Source of the DNA: Chionis minor
Taxonomy: Eukaryota > Chordata > Aves > Charadriiformes > Chionididae
Reading direction: 5' to 3'
Length of the DNA stretch: 64,000 nucleotides
Assembly: GCA_013398295.1 (NCBI GenBank)
Contig: VZSF01006709.1
Location: 220,401 to 284,400, forward strand
The notes under the pieces are model-generated. The model did not search any database. It had not been told where the DNA came from and saw only the letters and a program-made list of their open reading frames with translations. Each line of letters opens with the position of its first letter. The first letter of the stretch is position 1. The translations under genes were made by a program, and so were the position numbers. Positions 31,990-43,300 of this stretch are shown here, piece by piece.

Positions 31990-33540
31990 ATATAAAAATA
32001 CCATCTGCGTAGTTCTGCATTCTTCTGGACAGATTTTCCCTCCTGTTTTAGGTATGTACAGTTGTATTTTTTTTTAAGTTAGGAGCTTCCTGGCAACGCC
32101 GTGATTTGGGGCGATTCAGAACCCATGCCACTTCCTCCTCTTTTTTTATTTATTTATTATTTTAAGGCTGGGAATAGGCAGTACTACTTTATCACCTGGA
32201 CTTTCAGATTTCATTATATTGGCCGCTGTTTGGTTTCCACGTGGGGTTGGGGTGTCCTTCCTGCTGTGGTTTTGTTTGGCTGTGTTTGTTTTCACATTTT
32301 ACACCGTTTCAAACGTCCTCCCTTTTCCGTGCGGCAAGATACCAGCATTTCAGTTGTTTCTAAACGACCGTGCTTTTCCAAGTTTCGAGTTCCCGTTTTA
32401 CCTGTGGGGCAGTTCTGCAGGCTGAGTTCTGCAGCAGAGTCCTGGCGGACCGTCACTGAAAGCTCCCAAGCCTTTATCTTACAATGGGCTGTGCAGACTT
32501 TCTCATCACAGCCGTACGGTTTAGGCATAAATCCACCCCATTTGCCATCAAAGTTGGGTATTTTGCCTGGATCACAGGAAGGAGAGCGTGCAGCTGGGCT
32601 AACTGTGGAGGGAACAGCGCATTCGGAAGCCAAAGATGGATCGATCACCCACCGACAACCAGAGGCATCCCCGTGGGTCTGCTCACGACACCTGTATTTA
32701 GCTGACGTGCACCTAAGCTGATCATAATATGAAATATCATATGAAATGACATTTGGTTGTTACCGGCTTCCTCAATGAGCCTTGAGTGAAGTTACGCTGT
32801 CCCTAAATAAGGGTTCTCCACCCGGTGTGCGCGGAGTGGAGGTGTTTGTCTTTATTTCAGGTTGTGCGGAATCGGGTGCCGGGTGTTTGACAGCAGCCGG
32901 TGCACCTCGCCCTTCTGGCACTCCAGTTTTCACAGGGATAAGGGACAGCTGCTCAGTTCCTTTACCACCCCTCAGCATAGATACACCTTCAAGTTAATGC
33001 ATTAAATGTTTTGGAACACACACACACCCCCCTTAATTAGCGTGCTCGTTATTTACAAGAGGGTGCACAGTTTAGCGTTATAAGCTCCTAAGGCTCCTCT
33101 TGGGCACCCTCTTATCTCAGCTCCATTCCAAAGAATGCCTTTTCTCCTTGTACTTAGATGGGAGACGGGGAGTGTACTCCTTCTGTGGGCCTTGCTCGCC
33201 TTCAGCAAGCTCGGGATATTGTTGAATGCTTCGACAATTCCGTTTCTTTGCTCTAAGTTTCCATTAATTGTTTCTACATCCAGTCCAGGTGGGACGTAAT
33301 TTAAGTTTAGTTGTTTCTACACCTAGTCCAGGTGCAAAAGGCCCAGTTAATTCCTAACTTGAGGAGTTCAGCTGAAGCTCAATCAAATAAAGTCCTATTA
33401 CAACTCCATACAAAGCACTTCTGTAACTTTTTAAACCATATTCTTTTGACGTCGATTGGCCGGGGGGGAGAAATGTTTAATTTAGCTGCTATTTTAGCGT
33501 CTCGTGTTTGGGCAGTAAGGAAAATCCGCGGTAAGAAATA
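31990..33540. other. DTX3L-PARP14 intergenic region
   Basis: No exon is supported. A 206-codon plus-strand open frame (32101-32721) has no family motif. An imperfect direct repeat of a TTGTTTCTACA...AGTCCAGGTG unit occurs near 33268-33292 and 33311-33334. CpG density rises sharply after 33540 into the PARP14 promoter. Confidence 0.55.
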
Positions 33541-33897
33541 GCTGACAAACGGCGAGAGCCGCCGGGCTGGCGGCTGGGCTAGCGGGTGCCCCGGGGCCGG
33601 GAGAGCGCTCCCCCGCCGCGATCCCGGATTCCTGAGGGAGAACGACGGAAAGCGGGTGATTTCCCTTCAGTGCCACGGCCGGATTTGAGAGCCCGGGGCC
33701 GGGAGAGAAGCTCCGGCGCTGAAAACCAGCGGTATTTTGTCCGAAAACCAAGCGCCGCCGCCTCCTCCCACCCCCCCTCGCCACCTTCGCCTAGCCCGGG
33801 GCCCGGCGAGACGTGTCTCCGCCCGGGAGAAGCCCCGGCCGGGCGTCCCTCCCGCCCCGGGGCGGAGCCCGCCGCCGCCGCCGCCGCTTTCCCCGAC

Positions 33898-33916
33898 GGG
33901 GAAACGAAAGCGAAAG
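33898..33916 (+). promoter_or_regulatory. ISRE in the PARP14 promoter
   Basis: GGGGAAACGAAAGCGAAAG holds three GAAA cores and matches the ISRE core GAAACGAAA. It ends 26 bp before the ATG at 33943, so transcription must start very close to, or upstream of, the element. Confidence 0.9.
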
Positions 33917-33942
33917 AGGGTGCGGGGGCGGCGGCGGCGGCC

Positions 33943-34341
33943 ATGGCGCTGCTGGTGCGCGGCGACTGGGGGGGCTCGGCCGAGCCCTCGCCCGCCCTGA
34001 GGAAGAAGCTGCTCTGCTACTTCAAGAGCCAGCGGCGCTCGGGCGGCGGCGAGTGCGAGCTGCGGGCGGCCACCGGCACCGGGGACCTGCTCGTCTGCTT
34101 CGCCCGGCCCGAGGGTGAGCGCCCGGGGCGGCGGCGGCGGGGAACGGACGGACGGACACACTAATGGCCGTTTCCCGGCTTTTGCGGGGAGAGGGGGGGG
34201 GTGTCGCCCCCCCCGCCCCCCCTCAGCGGCGCGGTGGTGTTGTTGGCAGTGCGGCGGCGGGTGCTGGAGCGGCGCGTCCATGAGCTGGACTGCGGAGGCG
34301 GGGGGCGGCTGTCGCTGCTGGTCACCGAGCTGCCCGCGCAG
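33943..34341 (+). CDS. PARP14: PARP14 exons 1-2, N-terminal RRM-like unit
   Basis: Exon 1 ([12 protein letters not shown], then [17 protein letters not shown]) has a strong start context, GCGGCCATGG. Exon 2 reads [18 protein letters not shown], matching human RQKVLERKNHEL. Exon 1 is clearly related to DTX3L exon 1, with the same SGGGEC core and same donor phase. Confidence 0.9.
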
Positions 34342-37300
34342 GTGAGGCGGGGTNACCGCGAAATTAATTGAATTCGCGAAGCGCAGCCCTGAAGTGAGCT
34401 CCAAGGCACGCGTAAAAACCGACTGAAAGAGCTTTCCGTGTGGGTTTTGGTTACTTTTTTTTGGTTTCTTTCAGGTCCCGCTTCTCGCGCGTGTGTTCTC
34501 CCCGCGGGCCCGAGCTCTGCTCGTCGCACGCAGCCCACTCGTCTCACTGCCGCGCAAAATTATGGTTATTATTATAAATGACTTGGGCAAACGGCGGTGG
34601 CGCGCAGGCGGAGACCCAGGGCACGGACTGGGAAAGCCGTCCAACATCACTGTTGTCATTTTGGTTTCGCAGAATCACAGAATCAAGTTAAGGGTTGGAA
34701 GGGACCTCTGGAGATCATCTGGTCCAACCCCCCTGCCAGAGCAGGTCCACCTACAGCAGGTTGCACAGGATGGCATCCAGGCGGGATGGGAATGTCTCCA
34801 GAGTGGGAGACTCCACCACCTCTTTGGGCAGCCTGTTCCAGTGCTCTGCCACCCTCAAAGGAAAGACATTCCTTCTCATGTTGAAATGGAACTTCCCATG
34901 TTCAATTTTGTACCCATTGCCCTTTGTCCTGTCACTGGGCACCACTGAAAACAGACTGGCCCCCTCCTCCTGGCACCCTCCCTTTAAGTATTTGCAGACA
35001 TTTATGAGATTCCCCCCCAGTTCTGACTTAGCCTGTGTTCCTTAGTGTTTTAAACCGGCAGGTAGAGACGTTGTGCGGCGTCGGAATACGTCACGGGAGA
35101 GGCGCCCCATTTCTGAAGGCGCTTCCCTCTGGAGGAGGGGTGTCCTGGGTGGATGACGGTGACGGCAAGGTTTACAGGAGGGTGCTGTAGTGCGCAGAGG
35201 GACCTGCTCCCAGTGGCTCACGTGGCACCGCTCTGCTCATTTGTTTTCTGACATTATCCCTGAGGCCTTTGGGTTTTTTTTTCAGCTTAAAGGGTGTTTC
35301 TGTAACCACATTCAACGTACGGTTTGGAAAAGGGAATATATGGGAGTCTGTGATTCTGGCGGTGTCAAATGAAACTAAATTCGAGCTGTGTTAGCTCCCG
35401 CAAGAGCGTGACCTTTATCTTCTCGAAGTATGCGGTAACCGGGAAAGCACTGTCATTTCTCTTTAGTTCACGAAGCCCAGGTCCCTCTTCCCACCGGCCA
35501 GGATACGGAGGCTCCTGCGTGTGCTCGGCAGGAGAAGGCAGGTAAGTGCCGCTTCGCAAGCAAAGACCAGCGCGTCCTCGCTCAGTCGGTTTTCGTTGAC
35601 CTTTGTGCTGCAGCGGTGCCCAGCTCACCGGGGTGGCTGGTGGTGTTTGTCTACTGTAGTGTAGAAATCGTGATCTCAGGCTAAAATAAACAAATGGATT
35701 TTCAATTTGTATGAGTCCCTGTAGGAAACTCCCCACTTGACTGGCTGCCTCAGGCAGGTCAGTCCCGTAGGGGACGGATTTTCAGCGGACGCTGATCTTT
35801 GTTCTGGGTCAGGTTGTCCCTACTCAGACCTTCCCAGCTGCCACCAGCCCTGCTGGGGTGACCTGGGGTGGGACACCAGTAGCTGCGTACCCCACATGTA
35901 GACCCACGGTGACCCGCAGCAGTGGCCGGAGCTGTAAACGGTGAGGGTGGAAGAGTGGTGATGGTTCCCCTCACCGTGGATTTGTGAAGGAGCTTTCGTA
36001 CCCACTGCTTCTGCTGTCCTTGCCTGGTGGTGGACGGAAGCCTCTTCTCTTCAACCTGTTGATAGGCACCTCAGGCTCGTGATAGCTGGGCTTGCTTGGG
36101 ATTTAAAGGCTGTTGTGGAAAAAAAAAACACTGCCTGAATTACTGATTATTTGCCTGTTCTTTTCCTTGATCTTATCTGTGATCTGAACAAAAAGCAGTG
36201 TGAAAGCTTGGATGATAACACGCTTTCGGTTTTTTTGTAACTTTTGCCTAAGGCATTAGGGTGTGATCTTCCATTTCAGAATCCCTCCAGAAACTGGAAG
36301 CGGAAAAAACACCCTCTAGGAAATCTGTCATAGTGGTAACCACTGCCTCGGGGGAGGAAATAGAAGACGAGATTGTGGAAATGTACTTTGAAAATAAAAA
36401 GAAGTCTGGTGGGGGGATCATCGAGTCCTACGTCAAAAAGGATCAGCAAATGATCATCACCTTCCAGGATGAGGAAGGTACGATCCTATCTTACGGGTCT
36501 TGTATTACTCGAGTGCCAGATGTCTTTGGGAGTGTTGCTCCAGCAGGAGTTGTTCCCAAAGAGTGGCAGGATGTAAATATAAATAATGTAATATAGATAT
36601 AAACAGGCAAATGTGCCTGTCTATCCAATGCAGGTGTGGGTGTCTGGCAGGGGGTGTAACAACCCACAGGGAAGTAAGTGCTCCTCTAGAGCCGTCCCAA
36701 ATGCTTGACCAACGCTCCTGGAGAATTATGCAGGAGAAATGATGTCAGGAGCGCTGCAGAATAAGGAAGCTTTAATTCTAGTTCAGGAGGCTGGGTAATG
36801 CCTAGTACAGCATTAACTGCAGATCATGGGTAAACAGTATTTTGTTACGTTTTCTTCCATATTCATTTCAATGGCCAGGGTTTGGGAGATCAGGAGGAAA
36901 AGAGGAAGGAAATACTATTTATTTGTAAGACAGAGAAGTGAATGCTCACCTCTGTGGAGAAAATAATTATAAAGTTGCCTCAATTTATGTGTAGTTTTCC
37001 TGTGTTTTCCTCTACACTAAGTTGCTGTTGGCCACTTGTTAATGTATGAACGATGTATGCAAAAAGAGGAAATTTTTTATGCAGGAGGAATAGTTAAATA
37101 TAGTTAAATATTTAATATGGTCAAATGTAGTTAAATAGCTAATAGTTAAATATTTGTTAAATACACAAGATAAGCAGGATGGGAAAACCCTTTCTTTATT
37201 TGGTTTTTATTAGGTGTTACTAATCTGGAGAACAGTTTCTTGCACTTGAGGGTAGTAGAAAGGAAGTTGCACTTACCTCAAAGGTGGTGTTGTTTTTTTT

Positions 37301-40300
37301 TCCTTTGGGGGAGGCTGGGACCATCTACATCATAGGGTAGCTTTTATCCTGACCCTAACTTTTGATGTAGTTTTGCTTTATTTCTGTTTCTTCTGTGACA
37401 CGAGAAAATGCAGCTGGCCAGATTTTTAGAGTAGAGTGTGATTTTTAACATGTTGCTCTGCTGTGGCGGGAAGGGAAGATCACATCTTTCTTTGTTTTCC
37501 TGTGGAACTAGATGCACAAGAAGTTTTGCAAAGGAAGCATCACTCGGTGAAGAAAATTGATCTTCTTGTGGAGCCGTGGCGAGCGGAGACTCCCCAGGAG
37601 CCGTTCCAAGTGGAGGACTCTCAAGGATCCCTGGCTTCCACCCTAGTCATGCTTGAAAATGTGCAGGAGACAGTAAAAGAATGCATGTTAATTATGCTGG
37701 TAGAGAACATCAGTGGCTTGTCAGAGGATGATGGTGACTTCAGTGTGGAAATGATACCTGAAATACGTGCTGCTGTAGTTACTTTTGCTGGGAATATTGG
37801 TAAGGAAGAGTCAGAGTTGCGGGTCTTTTTTTATTAGCTACTTGTGTGTGGGGGAGACTAAGCAGGAAACGAATGTTTTCTGTCGTACGTTTAAGGTTTA
37901 ATCTAACACCGCAACATTTGAAATGAGGATTTACTCTGCTGAAGTTAATGACGTGCCTTTTATCTGTAAGGGACAGAGGCCGGTGTAAGTCAGAGGATGG
38001 CTAGTTCTGATTTGGATAGTAAACAACAGGCAGGGCTGAAAACAAATTATAACTTTATAGAAACAAGGAAGGGATGTACTGGGATTGATGATAAAGGCTC
38101 TCCTTGCCAAAAGATGCTACACACGTAGTAAGTTTGTATGGATTTGAGGATGGAATTTGTATGGAAAATTAAACAAGTACATGGAACAGAGCTTTTTAAG
38201 GCTGCTAAATAGACCGCATCAGGCTTGGGAAATCTTCTGGGGTAGCTTGGAGGCTGGGAGAGGATTAGGGAAGCAGCAGCTTCTTATAGCTGGTCTAGAT
38301 TCCTGTCCCAGCAACAGCCACAGCAGGTTACTGGGTTGGATGGACCCTGGGACGCTGAGGCCAGTCCAGTTGTCCTTATGCAGAATGGCAGCTGTTGGAT
38401 ATGCAAAGCCTGGAATTAACACCGTCTGCTTTGCCTGATGCTGCAGTACCAGCTAGGTGTTAAGCTGCTGCGTGCCCACTGTGGCTTTTTTAGCGTGTTC
38501 GATACCACACACTTTCTGTTCTGCCCTATTGGTGATTGATAACAAAGGCATCTTCCAGGTGATGGAGAGGTGTCGGCTCCTACTTCTCACCAGTGAGAGG
38601 TTGGGGGGGCTTCCTGCGAGATTTATCGTTGGTATTATTAACAAATTCCATCCCAGGACATGGGCAACAGTAGGTGGTATGGTAAGACCGGATTCAGAAT
38701 TGGGGTAAGTTGATGCTGTAGAGATAACGGCGCTGCATTACCAGGAGAACTGAATTAAGCTGACAGCGATGAACTGGTTCCAGTATTCTTTGAGCGCTGC
38801 TGCGCTTGGGTCCTTTTAGGGACAAGGTGATTTTACGTGTGCTTGTTTCTGGATGAGGAGGTGGGACAGGAAAGAAGAGAGGATTCTGTCTTCTGTGTGG
38901 AAAAGTTGGAAATCTCTTTGGAAGGTAGAACACAGTGAAAATTAGTTATATGCCACTTTGAAGCAGCTTATTTGGAATAGTTGTATTGCTGGTAACGTGT
39001 AAGAATAAAGTTGCTCAGAAATCCTAAAGTTGTGAAGGGATTAGGCTGTGGTATAAATAAACAAAAGAATTTTTTAGTCTCTGAGAAGGTGTAGAGTTTT
39101 TCTGCTTTAGAAGTCAGAAATTAGTTGCCTTTCCTGTCGTGGCCCAGTCCCAAATTTTTGGTGTAGCCTTTAGGAAATAAGCAGATCCTTTAAAAACATT
39201 TTTGGTGTTTGTCTGACAGACGTAAAAGTGACCTGACTATCTTTTACCATGATGATACTGTGATTTCTTTCATAAAACTGAAAGAAATAACTGTTGACGC
39301 GTCTGATTAGTCGTGTGTAAAGCCATAGCCCAAAAATGAACCTGATCTTACTTTCTTTTGGAGTTAAAGAGACCCAGTGCTACTCAGTAGGAAATCTGGT
39401 GACAAATTCTGGCTGTGGTAGTTGTAGTCAACAATTGTGGTCAACCACATGGCCAATACTAGGTAACAGATACTGAATAAGTGGAAAGAGGTAGCTTTGT
39501 GGGCGCTCCTGAGTTGACACTGCTCTGTAATCCAGTGCTTTGGTCGATGCACACAGCGGTAGTCTGCTAACATCAGAGTAGAAAAGCGAGCTACTAGTTT
39601 GATCTTGACTTTTTTGGGTTGTGTTTTTTTTTTTTTTTTAATTTTTTCTTTTCTCTTTCTAGATGCAGAGGAATTCGCTAAAAAGCTCAACCAAAACCAC
39701 AGAGCGAAGCAACAAAATATTACTGCGCGGTGCCTTGAGATAACAAGAAGTGTCAGGGCTGAAAACATACCACCTAACACAGCCAGTGACTATATAACCG
39801 TCTACTTTGAAAACAAGAAGAACGGAGGTGCGCAAGTGGTGGATGTTCAGCAGCTGCCCGATGAAGATGCAGCTATCATTACATTCAGTGACCATAAAGG
39901 TAATGCAGAAATGTGAAGCCTTTTATTTCTCTGAGATCCTTTCACCTAAAGATCGAAAAGTGGGTTTTCTAGAGAAATGCCTACTTGGCCCTCATAAAAT
40001 GGCAGTTCTGGTGCTTTGTCAGCAGATCTCTGCTAACTGCAGCGCAAGCTTAAGTTTTGGGCCAGCTGGGCATGAGGCATAGAATTTTTTCCTTTTCATG
40101 CACAGTTTATTTCACCCAGGCCTTGATCCTTATAGAGTTGAGGTTGTGGTTTGAGTTCCATAGAGAAAGCGCAGCTCCACGTAGTGCAGGAGACTCCTCC
40201 CGCCGGCACCTTCACCACCAGCTGCCCCGGGGCAACGTGTGCTTTCTGGCTCGTCTGAGGACCAGTTCTTGGATGGCTTTTTGGCTGTAGAGCAGGTGCT

Positions 40301-43300
40301 GCGGCTCATCCAGCCAGCGACGGAAACATTGAGCACCCGTGGAAGGCGGAGGAGGAGGGCGAAGCTGGAGGTGTTGCAGTGAAGGGGGGAGCTGAAGGGG
40401 AGTTGAAGAAAATAGATGCTCTTTGGGGGTGAAACGGAGGAGCTGTGATTTGATAGTGCTGAGTAACAGCCCAGATAGCTACTGAGTTGGGTGCTTCAAG
40501 TACAGCATATGACAGAATTTGGGGGCAGAGACAGTGCTGGGCGTACCTCCTCCTGGAGGTGGACAGTGTGGGTTCTTTACTGTCTCTCTCCACCTTAGTT
40601 TTTGTCATTAAAAACCACTAACTCTTCTATAATTTGGAATTCTTTCTATCTGGGAAGGGGGGGGTAAATTCATGTAAAACAGTTCTTAGACGTAACAAAC
40701 ATTATGATGTATAAAACAAAGTTAAAAAACAACTGGGAGATCTTTCATTTTAAGTGCTAGCATTAATTGTTTGGGGCTTTGTTTGTTTGTTTCAGATGTA
40801 ACCAAGATCTTGGCAAAGCAGCATTCGCTCAACAAAACACCAATCTCCGTCTATCCTTACTACAGCTCACTTGGAACAGCTCTGTATGGAAAGGAAGGGC
40901 CACAAGTAAAGAAGCCGGATCCCATTACAGTGCCTCTGGACCCACATATCTGGTTTTACTTGCAGAAAAACAATAGGCTAATTAAGGCAATAAGTTGTGA
41001 AATGGCAAAGTGTAATTGTGTGCTAACATGGCCTGAACCCCGATGTGAAAACCCAAAAGTTACTTTGCATCCTTCAGCTGCTTTGTCTGAGCAGAAGAGA
41101 TTAGTATTTCGATTGATCAAGACATGGAATGAAAATGTTTCCGCGGCATTTTCACGTAGCATATCGAAGTACAAAGCAATTAAATGTCAAGTGCGTGCAG
41201 AAGTGTGGGAAGCCATTAGAAACAGCTTTACCCACGATGAAGTTCTGCTCATCCCATGTATGTCCGAGGATTTACTTGTTCTAGTAGGTGAAGAAGAAGT
41301 TGTGAAGAATGTTGAACAAGAACTGAAGTTTCTTGTAGAAAAGGTGACCAGGGTAATTGAAAGAGAAAAGCAAAGAACTGATGAAGTGTTGGTAATGGGT
41401 CCAGGGGAGTATGCACTTGTACAGAGTACTGGTCTTGAAGAAAAAATTCGTACTGAGTTCCCAGCCCTGCAGATAACTTACGATCATTTGCAGAAGATAA
41501 TTAACCTATGTGGAGTGCCCGAGGAAGTTTATAAAGTGAAAGGGGAAATACTAGATAATATGCGCAAAATGGTGAAGAAAACAGTTAATATCCACCCTTA
41601 TATTTTCAAGTTTTTAGAGCATATTGATAACGAAACCCTGTCACAGAGCCTGTTTATGTCAAAACAAATTAACGCCTTTTATGAGCTTGGCTCAGAAGCT
41701 GTCATCTTGAAAGGCAGTGCTTCTGAAGATCTCCTAAAAGCAGAAGAAGAAATAAAGAAGGAACTGGACTACAAAAGCATTACTTTGGAGGATGAGTCAG
41801 TCCTCCAGAAGAAGGAATGGGGTATGCTTACCAAGCAAAACTGCTCTAACGAAGATGTGACGGTCATTCAGGCAGAGAGTCAGGTCATCGTTGCTGGTTG
41901 TTCTCAAGCAGTAGCAAAAACCTTTGAGGAGCTTTTTAACTTTATAGATGAAAACACGGAAGTACAAAAGATCATCGGACGAAAGCCCATGGTGGTCATG
42001 ATCTTTTTTGAGAAAGAGAAGGCCAACATTTGCAGCGACTTACAGAATAAAGGTGTGAAAGTTGACTTTAGCACACACAACAAATGTAGAGTTATATCCC
42101 TGAGTGGGCCGAGAAGAGAAGTGGTGAAGGGAGCCACCTTAGTTGAGCAAATTCTCTCTGGCCTGCATTATAAGCGCGTGGTAATTAGAGAGCCGGGAGC
42201 CAAGTCATATTTTGAAGAGCGAGAACACTTTTTTGCTGCTACTGCAAAACAAGACTTTAAGTGTCTACTCAGGCTGGAAGAGCAGCCAGAAGAAGAGCTG
42301 GAAGGACAGCAAGAACATAGTAATCCAGGCAAACCCTATGAGCAGGTGGCCATAGGTGGAGTCGTAATAGCGGTTTATAAAGCCAACTTGTGCACTTACC
42401 CTGTTGATGTTGTGGTAAATGCATCTAATGAGGAGTTAAAACACATCGGTGGCCTCGCTGACGCGCTGTTAAAAGCGTCTGGTCCGGAGCTGCAACGGGA
42501 ATGTGACGAGCTGGTGAGGAAGAATGGGAATTTGCAGCCTGGCTGTGCAGTTATCATGGGCGCCGGGAAACTCCCGTGCAAGAACGTCATTCATGCTGTC
42601 GGGCCCAGGTGGAGGAAGGAAGAAGCAGAAAAGTGCGTGTACTTGTTAAAAAAGACAGTGAAGAAAAGTCTACAGCTGGCTGAAACATTTAATCATCGTT
42701 CCATAGCTCTGCCTGCCCTAAGTGGAGGGATTTTTGGCTTTCCGCTGGAACTGTGTACGTATTCGATTGTATCCTCCATCAAGGAGACCTTGGAAGAATC
42801 CATGGGGGAGAGCAGCTTGAAGGAGGTTCACCTTGTTGATATTGTGCCTAATAACATTCAGGCTTTCTGCAAGGCACTGAGAGAAGTGTTTTCAGATTCT
42901 TTTCCTTCCTACAAGCCGCTGTCTCAGACCGATACAGTTCACCAGCCTAGGAAAATCAAAATTACTCATAACAGCAAGAACTTCCCATTGGTGACAACTG
43001 AGGAAGGCCTTCACATCCTGCTGAAAAAGGGAAGCATTGAAGACGCTACAGTAAGCGTTTCAGATTTATTTACTTTTAAAATATCAGTGGTGTGTGTGTG
43101 TTTGTTTGGGTTTGTTGTTTTTTTTTAAAAAAAAAGCCAAACCTGAAGTTGGCTCTTGCTGCTGATAAAGAGAATTACTGTTCGATGGTTGTCTTACACG
43201 ATAGCTACAGATGGCTGCATAGTGTTGCTCTTTGTCACCTACTAACACCACGGCACACGGATCCCTGTGGCATGCAGTGCGTTACAGTTTAGCAGAAGCA

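Larger units (their letters stand above)
33540..34350. promoter_or_regulatory. CpG island promoter of PARP14
   Basis: Highly CpG-rich DNA surrounds PARP14 exons 1 and 2, with an ISRE just upstream of the ATG. One ambiguous base (N) is at 34354, beyond exon 2. Confidence 0.85.

Noticed and set aside
33667..34404. 245-codon minus-strand open frame over the PARP14 promoter
   Set aside because: It is the antisense shadow of PARP14 exons 1-2 and GC-rich promoter DNA, and crosses an N.
35467..35541. PARP14 exon 3 starting at AG 35466
   Set aside because: That acceptor puts the following exon into a frame with an early stop; the acceptor at 35480 keeps the frame open.
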